Shown: positions 15,509-22,755 of the stretch, piece after piece | Layout: every line of letters starts with the position of its first letter | Numbering within the stretch: position 1 is the first letter of the stretch | Source: an uncultured Acidiphilium sp. | Lineage (GTDB): Bacteria > Bacillota > Clostridia > Christensenellales > Borkfalkiaceae | DNA: 23,365 nt | Direction of reading: 5' to 3' | NCBI GenBank assembly: GCA_902495325.1 | Contig: CABUWK010000036.1 | Span: 1-23,365, forward strand | Notes under the pieces: model-generated | Database searches by the model: none | What the model was told of the DNA's origin: nothing | Seen by the model: the letters and a program-made list of their open reading frames with translations, nothing else | Translations under genes and position numbers: made by a program

Positions 15509-15522
15509 GGAGAATGGAACAG

Positions 15523-16110
15523 ATGAGTACGGTTTCCGAAACAAATAACGAAAAAACAATGAAAAAAAGCAGGGTGACCCCCGCGAAAGAGCTGACGAAG
15601 ATCGCCGTGCTTACGGCATTGATGCTCGTTTCGGCATTCTTTAAAATTCCGGCGGTTCCCGTTCCGGTCACGCTGCAATCTTTCGTGGCGATCCTGGCGG
15701 GGCTGACGCTCGGCATGAAAGGCGTGGTCGTTCCCGCGGTTTACCTTCTGCTCGGGCTCTGCGGCGTCCCTGTGTTCGCCAACGGCGGCGGAATCGCCTA
15801 TCTCGTGCAGCCGACGTGCGGTTTTACCTTCGGTTTCTTGCTGGCGGCGTTCCTTGCGGGCGCGATCGCCGGCAGAAAAAAGGAGAAAAGCCTTCCGCGG
15901 ATGATCGCGGCATGCGCCGTGGCAACCGTCGCGCTGTATGTGTGCGGTATTGCTTATACGCTGCTGCTTAAAGTTCTGTACACGAACGAAGCATTCGATT
16001 TCTGGAAAATTCTGTGGGGATACTGGATCGTGTTCATCCCGTCCGATATCGTGAAGGCTGCGGTGGCGATCGCCGTCACGAAGATCCTCGCGAAAGCGCT
16101 TCGCGACTGA
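15523..16110 (+). CDS. bioY: BioY, substrate-binding subunit of biotin ECF transporter
   Basis: Integral membrane S component that captures biotin and works with the shared EcfA/EcfA'/EcfT module, or alone at low efficiency. The protein has 195 residues with about six hydrophobic helices. The BioY hallmarks are IPAVPVPVTLQSF, GLTLGMKGVVVPAVYLLLG, the GVPVFANGGGIAYL loop and a PTCGFTFGFLLAAF segment. I start at ATG 15523, with AGGAGA nine bases upstream. ATG 15514 is also in frame but touches the ribosome site. It is the last gene of the tilS operon. No biotin synthesis genes or BirA-type operator were seen, so uptake of external biotin is likely (inference). Terminator 16218 follows. Confidence 0.93.
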   Translation: MSTVSETNNEKTMKKSRVTPAKELTKIAVLTALMLVSAFFKIPAVPVPVTLQSFVAILAGLTLGMKGVVVPAVYLLLGLCGVPVFANGGGIAYLVQPTCGFTFGFLLAAFLAGAIAGRKKEKSLPRMIAACAVATVALYVCGIAYTLLLKVLYTNEAFDFWKILWGYWIVFIPSDIVKAAVAIAVTKILAKALRD

Positions 16111-16129
16111 TCGCGACCGAAAAATAAGT

Positions 16130-16192
16130 CCCGGCATCCGCCGTTTCCGCGTTTGTGCGGTAAAAAAACGACTTGCGGCGGCGAGTGCCGGG
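16130..16192 (+). other. Multi-stem structured intergenic RNA candidate
   Basis: Three nested or adjacent stems are visible: CCCGGCA (16130-16136) with TGCCGGG (16186-16192); CCGCCG (16138-16143) with CGGCGG (16176-16181); and CCGC (16147-16150) with GCGG (16157-16160). The A-rich segment TAAAAAAACGACTT lies unpaired inside. It follows bioY and precedes a separate terminator. It could be a small RNA or 3' UTR element. No known family is recognised. Confidence 0.4.
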
Positions 16193-16217
16193 CATGATAA
16201 AGAGAAATGCCGGAGGA

Positions 16218-16248
16218 CTGAGGAAATTTTTCGTTTCCTCAGCCCTTT
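16218..16248 (+). terminator. Terminator of the tilS-hpt-bioY operon
   Basis: CTGAGGAAA (16218-16226) pairs with TTTCCTCAG (16234-16242) and is followed by CCCTTTTG. It ends the operon about 110 bp after bioY. Confidence 0.75.
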
Positions 16249-16342
16249 TGTCGTATTTTTAAGGAAAAACGGTTATTTTCGTTTTGACGATATTTCTTGT
16301 TTTCGTCACAGGTAAAAAGATAGTGAAAAAATGCCGAATGGG

Positions 16343-16371
16343 TTGACATTTTCCGTGAAATAAAGTATACT
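16343..16371 (+). promoter_or_regulatory. Strong promoter of the acidic-protein gene
   Basis: TTGACA (16343-16348) and TATACT (16366-16371) are separated by 17 bp, a near-consensus match. Confidence 0.85.
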
Positions 16372-16385
16372 TAAAGAACCATAGG

Positions 16386-16435
16386 CGGGTCCAAACGCTA
16401 CGGAAATCTGTGCCCGAGGGGGAGAGCGTTTTCTT
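16386..16435 (+). other. Possible attenuator hairpin in the leader
   Basis: In the roughly 95-nt leader, AAACGCT (16393-16399) pairs with AGCGTTT (16425-16431), followed by TTCTTT. CGGG (16386-16389) can instead pair with CCCG (16413-16416), which would break that fold. Alternative structures followed by a T run suggest attenuation or a ligand-sensing leader. It matches no riboswitch class I know. Confidence 0.35.
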
Positions 16436-16468
16436 TCGTACAGGGCAACAAAATACGGAGATTTTTTT

Positions 16469-18073
16469 ATGAGCGATATGCAGGACGAAAAATTCGTCGG
16501 GAAAGAGGGAAATCAGTCGGGTGAAGTTACGGAGCCCGTAAAAAAAGTTGTTTATGCGTCGAACGGTCTGAAAAAGAACCGCAAGAAGAAAAGACTGAAC
16601 AAACGCGGCGGGTTTAAAAAAGGTCGCACGATATACGAAAACGCGGAGGACGTTTTGGACGAAGAGATCTCGGAAGAAGAAATTTCCGAAGAAGAATCTT
16701 TGCCCGAAACGGAAGTTCCCCTTGAAAACAGCGAGGAAGAGGAAGAAACCGTTCTCGCCGAAGAGGGTAGCCTGGACGGTTCCGCGGAAGAAGTGGAAAA
16801 CGCCGCCGGAGAAAAGGAAGAAGTCTCTGCGGAAAAGGCAGAAGAAGTAAGAGAGATCGCGGAAGCGTTGGTCGAGGAAGAAAACAAAGAAGAAGCGACC
16901 GAGAAAATCGCGGAAGAGATCGAAAAAGAAACGGAGGCGATCGCCGCGGAACCGGAAGCTGAGCTTGCGGACGAAGTCGCGGCGGAAGAGACGGTGGAAG
17001 AACCCGTGCCCGAAGGGACGGACGAAGTACCGACCGAACAGCCGATCGGGGAGACGGCGGAAGAAACGACCGGAGAAGAATCGGCAGAAGAAGCCGCCGC
17101 CGATGAGATCGTTACCGAAAAAGAGACCGAGGAAGAAGCCGGAGGCGAAGTTGCGGAAGAAGTTGCCGCTACACAGCCTTTGGAAGAAACGACGGGTGAA
17201 ACAGTCGGAGAAACGGCGGAAAACGAAAGGGGTGCCGAAGAAGAAACCGCCGAAAAAGCGGAAGAAGTAAAAGAAATTGCCGAAGCTCTGGAAGCCGAGG
17301 AAGAAAAAGAAGAATCGGAAGAAGCCGAGGAAGAGGAAACGGCTGCCGCGGAATGCGAAGCCGAAGAAGAGGAAGAGATTCCCGAAGAAGACGAAGAGGA
17401 AGAATCCGCTCCCGTCTCAGAAGAGGAAGAAGAGGAGGATGAAGAGGAGACGCCTGCCGAAGAAGCGGCTCCCGCGGCGAAGAAGGAAGAATTCAGACTG
17501 ACCCCTCCCGCAAACCTCGAAGATATCCTCGCGAATATCTGCGCAAAGAGAGCGAGAAAACTGATCTACAGACCGAACGAGATTCTGTTTGAACACACGG
17601 CGCAGGTTCTCGGAACGGACAAGACCAACGAAGAGGGCATCAAGGTGAAAAGCATCATCGATGCCGAGATCAAGCAGGGCGTGAAGCTCGGCTATCTCGA
17701 TAAATTCGACGGGCTGAAAACGAGCGAAATCAAGGAAGAATACGAAAACGACGTCGTTTACGAATATGCCGAACAGGAATTCAAGAGAACGGGTCTCGTG
17801 CCTGACGGCGACAAAGTAAAGGTTTATATCTACGATTGGGATATGAAGGCTTTGCACCACGTCGGCATGCTCGACGAAGAGAGCGCCGCTTTGGTGAAAC
17901 CGTATCTCGAAAACAAAGACAAATACAGTTTCGACGTTGACGGTATTATCATCGGCGGCAAATTCAAAAAGGTCGTGAAGGACGCCGAAACGGGCAAGAT
18001 CACGATCGAAAAGGGTAACGACGGCAACCTCGGGTTGGAAGTCGATATCACGGTCATCAAGAGAAAAGACTGA
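16469..18073 (+). CDS. Large Glu-rich protein with unknown C-terminal domain
   Basis: 534-residue soluble protein, function unknown. Three parts are visible. Residues about 34-53 are strongly basic (KKNRKKKRLNKRGGFKKGR). Residues about 58-340 are low-complexity, with Glu making up over a third of the stretch I counted. Residues 342-534 look globular and contain IYRPNEILFEHTAQVLG, VYIYDWDMKALHHVGML and VDGIIIGGKFKKVV. An internal duplication is visible: EKAEEVREIAEAL at 122-134 recurs as EKAEEVKEIAEAL at 262-274, 140 residues later. There is no signal peptide or membrane segment. The start has a CGGAG site eight bases upstream and a strong promoter. A charged spacer linking a nucleic-acid-binding basic head to a folded tail is inference. 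Confidence 0.75.
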   Translation: MSDMQDEKFVGKEGNQSGEVTEPVKKVVYASNGLKKNRKKKRLNKRGGFKKGRTIYENAEDVLDEEISEEEISEEESLPETEVPLENSEEEEETVLAEEGSLDGSAEEVENAAGEKEEVSAEKAEEVREIAEALVEEENKEEATEKIAEEIEKETEAIAAEPEAELADEVAAEETVEEPVPEGTDEVPTEQPIGETAEETTGEESAEEAAADEIVTEKETEEEAGGEVAEEVAATQPLEETTGETVGETAENERGAEEETAEKAEEVKEIAEALEAEEEKEESEEAEEEETAAAECEAEEEEEIPEEDEEEESAPVSEEEEEEDEEETPAEEAAPAAKKEEFRLTPPANLEDILANICAKRARKLIYRPNEILFEHTAQVLGTDKTNEEGIKVKSIIDAEIKQGVKLGYLDKFDGLKTSEIKEEYENDVVYEYAEQEFKRTGLVPDGDKVKVYIYDWDMKALHHVGMLDEESAALVKPYLENKDKYSFDVDGIIIGGKFKKVVKDAETGKITIEKGNDGNLGLEVDITVIKRKD

Positions 18074-18107
18074 TTTTCATTGCCGCGCTTTTGCGGAAAA
18101 AGATAAG

Positions 18108-18159
18108 AAAACTCCCGAAGGGTAATTTGCGATTTACCGTCCGGGAGTTTTGTTTTTTT
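18108..18159. terminator. Bidirectional terminator between acidic protein and esterase
   Basis: AAAACTCCCG (18108-18117) pairs with CGGGAGTTTT (18142-18151), with an inner GGTAA/TTACC pairing. T runs follow on the plus strand and, less cleanly, on the minus strand. Confidence 0.88.
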
Positions 18160-18208
18160 ATTGTCGTGCGTGCGGAGATTTACGCTGTAAATCTTTTCGG
18201 CAGGAGTA

Positions 18209-19117
18209 TCATGCGGCTTTTCGGTGCGAAGTCAGCCAGGAGACGACGTTGTATTCGTCGCTCAGATAGGCGAGAGAGGGAACGGAGAAATGGTCGGCGC
18301 CGTCGAACGTCGTGAGGGTTGCGTCTCCGCCGGCAGATTTCAGGGCATTTACGAAATCAATCGAATATTGAGGAGAAACGATGGTGTCTGCCGAACCGAC
18401 AAATGCCCAGACGGGTACGTCTTTCAACAAAGCGACGTTTTCGTCCGTCGTTTTCAGACTTCCGCTCATCGGTGCGATGCAGGAGAATACCTCGGGATAG
18501 GCAAGAGCGATTCCCCAGGTCCCTGTTCCGCCCATGCTGTGTCCGGTCAGACTGACGCGTGCGGCGTCCGTTTTATAATCGGAGATCGTTTTTCCGATCA
18601 GTTCGCGGAGAGATGCCGAAATGTCCGTCCAGCCCTTTTTATCTTTCGGCAGTTGCGGCATGATCACGTAAGCTCCGATATCTCCGAGTTTTTCTTCTTT
18701 CACATACTGCGGAAACCCGTCGACCGAATACAAAAGGGAAAGATCGTTGCCTTTTCCGCTGCCGCCGTGAAGGTATACGATAAGCGGCATGTTTTCCGTT
18801 GCGTCGGCGGGCGTATATAAAATGTAATTCAGCTCGAGCTGAGACGTCTTTATTTTCTTTTCTTCGAACTTCGACGGGGTGTGCTCTTCTTCCGGCTCTT
18901 TCGCGGAATCGCTTTCGGAACTTTCTGTCGGGTCGCTTGCGGATTCTGTTTCGTTTCCGGAAGCAGAAAGGCTTTCTTCCGTGCTTTCCGACAAACTTTC
19001 TTTCGCCGAAAGACTGTCCGACGATCCGCTTTCTGCGGAATTTCCGCAGGAAACGGCAAGCGAGAATGCAAAGACGGCGGCAAAAATCGCCGTGAGCAGT
19101 TTTGTTTGTTTTTTCAT
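18209..19117 (-). CDS. Secreted lipoprotein alpha/beta-hydrolase (esterase)
   Basis: 302-residue surface esterase, probably attached by lipid. It has a signal peptide of about 23 residues ending in the lipobox-like AVSC, with Cys24 as the lipidation site. A Ser/Glu-rich linker (about 26-82) spans the wall. The hydrolase domain starts near 84. Oxyanion-hole HGG is at 117-119, the nucleophile is Ser194 in GHSMGG, and the likely acid and base are Asp244 (GSADTIV) and His276 (GADHFS). The layout resembles secreted carbohydrate, phenolic or polyester esterases (PHB depolymerase / acetyl-xylan type). The gene is monocistronic, with its own promoter and AAGGAG ten bases before ATG. The real substrate is unknown. 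Confidence 0.85.
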   Translation of the reverse strand: MKKQTKLLTAIFAAVFAFSLAVSCGNSAESGSSDSLSAKESLSESTEESLSASGNETESASDPTESSESDSAKEPEEEHTPSKFEEKKIKTSQLELNYILYTPADATENMPLIVYLHGGSGKGNDLSLLYSVDGFPQYVKEEKLGDIGAYVIMPQLPKDKKGWTDISASLRELIGKTISDYKTDAARVSLTGHSMGGTGTWGIALAYPEVFSCIAPMSGSLKTTDENVALLKDVPVWAFVGSADTIVSPQYSIDFVNALKSAGGDATLTTFDGADHFSVPSLAYLSDEYNVVSWLTSHRKAA

Positions 19118-19143
19118 GTTCTGTCAACTCCTTTTTTTGAAGA

Positions 19144-19172
19144 ATTATACTCCATTCGCTGCGGCTTTTCAA
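19144..19172 (-). promoter_or_regulatory. Promoter of the esterase gene
   Basis: On the minus strand TTGAAA (19172-19167) and TATAAT (19149-19144) are spaced by 17 bp, 27 bp upstream of the start codon. Confidence 0.8.
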
Positions 19173-19233
19173 GAAATTTGCGGGGGCAGGCGTAAGGAAC
19201 TGCGGAGATATCGCGTTTTTCGGAAAAGAAAGA

Positions 19234-19263
19234 TTGACAAAAAGCCCGTTTGTATGGTATTAT
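19234..19263 (+). promoter_or_regulatory. Promoter of rhaM-phosphoesterase
   Basis: TTGACA (19234-19239) and TATTAT (19258-19263) are spaced by 18 bp. It is divergent from the esterase promoter, with about 60 bp between the -35 boxes. Confidence 0.7.
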
Positions 19264-19294
19264 ATTTTCGTTAATAAAGAAAAGGAAGGGAATC

Positions 19295-19612
19295 ATGGAA
19301 AAATACGCCTGGAAGGCAAAAATCAAAAAGGGTATGGAAGCCGAATACGTAAAGCGGCACAATGAGATCTGGCAGGAACTTGTCGAGGTTTTAAAAAGCG
19401 CGGGGATTTGTAACTACACGATCTGGAGAAACGGAGACGAACTGTTCGGTTATTACGAATGCGAAAAAGGCGAGGAATTTGCCTGCCGCACGCAGGCGGA
19501 ATCTCCCGTGGTGGACCGTTGGAACGAGTACATGAAAGACGTGATGGAAATGGAACTCGACCCGGAAACGGGCGCGCAACCGAAACTCGTTAAAGTGTTC
19601 GAGCTCGATTGA
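19295..19612 (+). CDS. rhaM: L-rhamnose mutarotase
   Basis: 105-residue enzyme that interconverts the alpha and beta anomers of L-rhamnose and speeds its catabolism. The family signature is clear: Arg21-His22-Asn23-x-Ile-Trp26 (RHNEIWQELVEVLKSAG, with the catalytic His at position 22 as in E. coli RhaM), NYTIWRNGDELFGYYEC, and RWNEYMKDVM near the C-terminus. Start ATG 19295 follows an AAGGAAGGGA site. An in-frame ATG at 19250 would lie within the -10 region and is rejected. The stop overlaps the next gene's start (TGATG). No rhamnose isomerase, kinase or aldolase gene is near, so it may serve genes elsewhere or act on another sugar such as fucose. Confidence 0.9.
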   Translation: MEKYAWKAKIKKGMEAEYVKRHNEIWQELVEVLKSAGICNYTIWRNGDELFGYYECEKGEEFACRTQAESPVVDRWNEYMKDVMEMELDPETGAQPKLVKVFELD

Positions 19613-20307
19613 TGCGCTATGCCGTTATCAGCGACATTCACGCCAATCCCGACGCACTGAAAGCGGTTCTGGCGGAAATAGACAAATTATCGGCGGATAA
19701 AATCATCTGTCTCGGAGATATTGTGGGCGGCGGTGCCTATCCGGAAGAAACGGTAAAGATGATCCGCCGGCGGGGAGATATCGACTGCGTGAAGGGAAAT
19801 CACGATATTTTTTCCACGATCGACCTTTCTTCCTTCCGTACGGACGATACCCGTCTTCGGTTTTTCCGCTGGCAGCAGCGGGTGATGAGCGGCGCGTCGA
19901 AAAACTTTCTGGCGTCGTTGCCGCTGTCGAGAAGGTATACCGACTGCGGGCTTACGATCGATTGCCGCCACTATCCGATGAACGAAAAAGGGCGGTTTAA
20001 AGAGTTGATCCTTTTGCCGACGGAAGAACAGGTGAAGGAACTTTTCCGCGGCATGAAGGGAGACGTTTTTCTGTTCGGACACGAACACACCGGCTCGCAG
20101 ACGGTGATCGGAAACAAATATTATCTCAATTTCGGAACGGTGGGAAACTTTCTTTATCCCGATACGGCGATGTTCGGGATCGTGGATATCGAAAGCGGAA
20201 AGGTGACCTATAAGCCGATGAAAGCCCGATATGACGATTCTGCCGCTCGCAGGCGCACGGAAGAGATCCGTTCGATCCTGTACGGAGAAAGCGAAAAAAG
20301 ATCTTAA
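19612..20307 (+). CDS. Calcineurin-like metallophosphoesterase (YfcE/MJ0936-like)
   Basis: 231-residue cytoplasmic metal-dependent phosphoesterase. All the metal-binding motifs are present: Asp8-x-His10 (SDIHAN), Gly35-Asp36, GNHD at 62-65 and Gly156-His157-x-His159 (FGHEHTGS). This order is that of the Metallophos_2 group, whose members cleave phosphodiesters or nucleotides; the substrate here is unknown. The ATG at 19612 shares one base with the rhaM stop (TGATG), so translation is coupled. A TTG one codon upstream is in frame but unlikely. A MITE-like repeat begins just 4 bp after the stop. Its hairpin at 20373-20404 may serve as the transcription end. Confidence 0.88.
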   Translation: MRYAVISDIHANPDALKAVLAEIDKLSADKIICLGDIVGGGAYPEETVKMIRRRGDIDCVKGNHDIFSTIDLSSFRTDDTRLRFFRWQQRVMSGASKNFLASLPLSRRYTDCGLTIDCRHYPMNEKGRFKELILLPTEEQVKELFRGMKGDVFLFGHEHTGSQTVIGNKYYLNFGTVGNFLYPDTAMFGIVDIESGKVTYKPMKARYDDSAARRRTEEIRSILYGESEKRS

Positions 20308-20310
20308 AGA

Positions 20311-20583
20311 TAGGCTTAGCATTCGTTATCGCTGACTATTTTTACGGTGAAAAATCGATTTGTAACTGTGTTAAACACCCGAGAGAGTTTTATCTCGGGT
20401 GTTTGCGTTGTCAAAACGCGATTTTTCATCCGTAAAAACGCCTTGCGCCTTAAAGAGCTTATTTTCCGATGATTTTTCCCGATTTCGAAATTGATAGTAC
20501 TTTCCGTACATCAATAGAGAAATCGGCAAAAAGGGCGGAAAAGGAGCCTTTAAGGGAATCGGGGATAGCGAATGCTAAGCCTA
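20311..20583. mobile_element. MITE-like palindromic element, 273 bp
   Basis: The ends are 15-bp perfect inverted repeats: TAGGCTTAGCATTCG (20311-20325) and its complement (20569-20583), extended by TATC with one mismatch. The interior is made of two large hairpins. One pairs 20339-20357 with 20419-20438 around a 12-bp GC-containing stem (20373-20384 / 20393-20404). The other pairs 20448-20503 with 20506-20555. There is no coding capacity. The ends fall at TA dinucleotides, as expected for IS630/mariner-type elements; that link is inference. Related fragments lie at 20585 and 22756. Confidence 0.75.
20373..20404 (+). terminator. Terminator-like hairpin inside the MITE-like element
   Basis: AAACACCCGAGA (20373-20384) pairs perfectly with TCTCGGGTGTTT (20393-20404) around an 8-nt loop. 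The T tract is short. It may end transcription of the rhaM operon. Confidence 0.5.
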
Positions 20584-20584
20584 T

Positions 20585-20630
20585 GCTTAGCATTCGTTAT
20601 CGCTGACTATTTTACGGCGAATGCCAAGCC
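20585..20630. repeat. Short derivative of the MITE-like element
   Basis: GCTTAGCATTCG (20585-20596) and CGAATGCCAAGC (20618-20629) are inverted repeats (11 of 12). The 28 bases from 20585 match the left end of the neighbouring element almost exactly. Its left arm also pairs perfectly with the right end of that element (20569-20580), giving a 12-bp stem with a 4-nt loop. Confidence 0.65.
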
Positions 20631-20672
20631 TTTTATATTCACAAACTTTTCATAAAAACCTATTAAAAACGC

Positions 20673-20701
20673 TTGCAAATTTTTGTCGCGGGGAGTATAA
20701 T
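20673..20701 (+). promoter_or_regulatory. Promoter of htpG
   Basis: TTGCAA (20673-20678) and TATAAT (20696-20701) have a 17-bp spacer. The CIRCE operator begins 2 bp downstream, so transcription starts inside it. Confidence 0.85.
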
Positions 20702-20702
20702 A

Positions 20703-20729
20703 TTGGCACTGAAAGCGAAAGAGTGCTAA
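20703..20729 (+). promoter_or_regulatory. CIRCE operator (HrcA binding site)
   Basis: TTGGCACTG-N9-GAGTGCTAA has the exact 9-9-9 layout of the CIRCE element (consensus TTAGCACTC-N9-GAGTGCTAA). The right arm is perfect and the left matches 7 of 9. It overlaps the expected transcription start of htpG, so the heat-shock repressor HrcA should block htpG transcription in the absence of stress. hrcA is not in this window. Confidence 0.93.
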
Positions 20730-20771
20730 CAGTCTTACAATTAAATTGCTAAAAATATGAGGTGAAATGAT

Positions 20772-22652
20772 ATGAAAAGTTTTAAAACGCAATCGAAAAG
20801 AGTGCTTGATCTGATGATCAACTCGATTTACACCCATAAGGAAATCTTCCTTCGCGAACTTTTATCCAACTGCAGCGACGCGATCGACAAATTATATTAT
20901 AAAGGTTTAAAGGAAGGTCTTTCCGGACTTACCAGAAACGATTTCTCCATTCGTATCGGGGTAAACAAAGAGGAGAGAACGCTTACGATCACCGATAACG
21001 GTATCGGTATGTCGGAAAGCGATCTCGAAAACAACCTCGGCACGATCGCGCAGAGCGGTTCGCTTGCTTTTAAAGAGGCAAATGCCGACGCGAAGGAGAA
21101 AGAAGACGTGAACGTGATCGGTCAGTTCGGCGTCGGATTCTATTCTGCGTTCATGGTGGCGGACAAAGTGGAAGTGATCTCCAAGGCATTCGGCGAAACG
21201 GAAGCGCACAAGTGGGTGAGCTCCGGTACGGAAGGATACGAGATCCTGCCCGCGGAAAGGGAAGGAAACGGCACGACGATTATTCTTCACTTAAAGCCGG
21301 ATACCGATGACGACAAATATTCTTCCTACCTCGAAGAATACGAGATCAGACAGCTTGTGAAGAAATATTCCGATTATATCCGTTATCCCATCGTGATGGC
21401 GGTCACCCGCTATAAAGAGCAGACGGAAGAGGAACGCAAAGAGGGCAAAGAACGCGAAAGCTATCTCGAAGACGAAACCCTGAACTCCATGATCCCTCTT
21501 TGGAAAAAGCAGAAGAGCGAGATCACAAAGGAAGAATACAATAAATTTTATAAAGACAGTTTTTACGACTATGAAGATCCTCTTCGCGTGATCCATTTCT
21601 CCACGGAAGGCGCGGTGAGTTACAAAGCCCTTCTTTATATCCCCGCGAAAGCGCCGTATAACTACTATTCCAAAAATTTCGAAAAAGGGCTGAAACTTTA
21701 TACCGACGGCGTGATGATCATGGATCGTTGCGAAGAACTTCTGCCCGATTGCTTCAGTTTCGTGAAGGGGCTTGTGGACAGCGAGCTCACGCTGAATATC
21801 TCCCGCGAAACCATTCAGCACGATCGCCAGCTGAAACTGATCGCTTCCAATCTGGAAAAGAAGATTAAATCCGAACTTCTCGACATGCTGAAAAACGACA
21901 GAGAGAATTACGAGAAATTCTACGGCGAATTCGGACTTCAGCTTCGTTACGGGTTGTATTCCGGCTGGGGCATGAACAAAGACCTCCTGCAGGATCTGAT
22001 CCTCTTCCGTTCGGTGAAAACGGGGAAATACGTCACGCTGAAAGAATATACGGACGGCATGGCAACCGATCAGAAGTTTATTTATTACGGCACGGGAAAA
22101 TCGGTCGACGGCGTGAAAGCCCTTCCGCAGAGCGAAAAGGTACTTGAAAGCGGATTTGATATCCTTTGCTTTACCGACGACGTTGACGAATTTGCCATTA
22201 AAATGCTCGGCGAATACGAGGGCAAGTCGTTCAGAAACATTCTCGGCGAAGATCTCGGCTTGAAGGAAGAAGACAACGCGAAGAACGAAGAAGACAAAGA
22301 TATGCTCGAAGCGATCAAAACCGCTTTGGGCGACAAAGTGTCCAAAGTCAAAGTTTCCACGGTGTTGAAGAGCCACCCCGTTTGCCTGTCCTCGGAAGGC
22401 GAGGTTTCCATCGAAATGGAAAAGGTGCTTTCGCAGATGCCGAACGCGCAGGGAGACGTAAAGGCGAACAAAGTGCTTGAGATCAACGGCAATCATCCGA
22501 TTTACGCAAAACTGAAAGCGGTTTATGCCGAGGATAAAGACAAGGTGAAAGATTATGCGGATATCCTTTATGCCGAAGCAAGAATGATTGCGGGGCTTTC
22601 GGTAGACAATCCGACGGAGATCGCCGATAAGATTTTCACTCTGCTTGCGTAA
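20772..22652 (+). CDS. htpG: Hsp90-family chaperone HtpG
   Basis: ATP-dependent Hsp90 chaperone, cytoplasmic dimer, 626 residues, essentially the same length as E. coli HtpG (624). The N-terminal GHKL ATPase domain is complete: FLRELLSNCSDAIDKL at 26-41 with catalytic Glu29 and Mg-binding Asn33; ITDNGIGMS with Asp75; and the lid GQFGVGFYSAF at 117-127. The middle domain includes NISRETIQHDRQ, whose Arg is the ATP-contacting catalytic-loop residue. The C-terminal dimerisation domain ends normally. AGGTGA lies six bases before ATG 20772. It is monocistronic, between a CIRCE-controlled promoter and a strong terminator, and flanked on both sides by repeats of the same family. Confidence 0.97.
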   Translation: MKSFKTQSKRVLDLMINSIYTHKEIFLRELLSNCSDAIDKLYYKGLKEGLSGLTRNDFSIRIGVNKEERTLTITDNGIGMSESDLENNLGTIAQSGSLAFKEANADAKEKEDVNVIGQFGVGFYSAFMVADKVEVISKAFGETEAHKWVSSGTEGYEILPAEREGNGTTIILHLKPDTDDDKYSSYLEEYEIRQLVKKYSDYIRYPIVMAVTRYKEQTEEERKEGKERESYLEDETLNSMIPLWKKQKSEITKEEYNKFYKDSFYDYEDPLRVIHFSTEGAVSYKALLYIPAKAPYNYYSKNFEKGLKLYTDGVMIMDRCEELLPDCFSFVKGLVDSELTLNISRETIQHDRQLKLIASNLEKKIKSELLDMLKNDRENYEKFYGEFGLQLRYGLYSGWGMNKDLLQDLILFRSVKTGKYVTLKEYTDGMATDQKFIYYGTGKSVDGVKALPQSEKVLESGFDILCFTDDVDEFAIKMLGEYEGKSFRNILGEDLGLKEEDNAKNEEDKDMLEAIKTALGDKVSKVKVSTVLKSHPVCLSSEGEVSIEMEKVLSQMPNAQGDVKANKVLEINGNHPIYAKLKAVYAEDKDKVKDYADILYAEARMIAGLSVDNPTEIADKIFTLLA

Positions 22653-22704
22653 AGCAAAATAATAAAAGTAAAATAATTCCTTTTTCGCGGAAAACGGAAA
22701 GGGG

Positions 22705-22742
22705 AAAAATACGGAAAACGGTTCGTTTTCCGTATTTTTTAT
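22705..22742 (+). terminator. Terminator of htpG
   Basis: A perfect 15-bp stem (22705-22719 with 22725-22739), a 5-nt loop GGTTC and a T6 tract, 52 bp after the stop. Confidence 0.93.
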
Positions 22743-22755
22743 TTGCTTTAAGGCT

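Noticed and set aside
16372..16468. Known riboswitch or SRP RNA in the leader
   Set aside because: I compared it from memory with the glycine, c-di-AMP, SAM, TPP, fluoride, guanidine and ZTP classes and with the SRP RNA. None of the conserved cores fit.
16965..17501. Lys/Arg-rich open frames overlapping the acidic gene in another frame
   Set aside because: They arise from GAA/GAG-rich codons read out of frame; there is no start signal of their own.
21291..22496. 401-codon minus-strand open frame in htpG
   Set aside because: It is an antisense shadow with Phe/Val/His-rich composition typical of the reverse of Glu/Lys-rich coding DNA.
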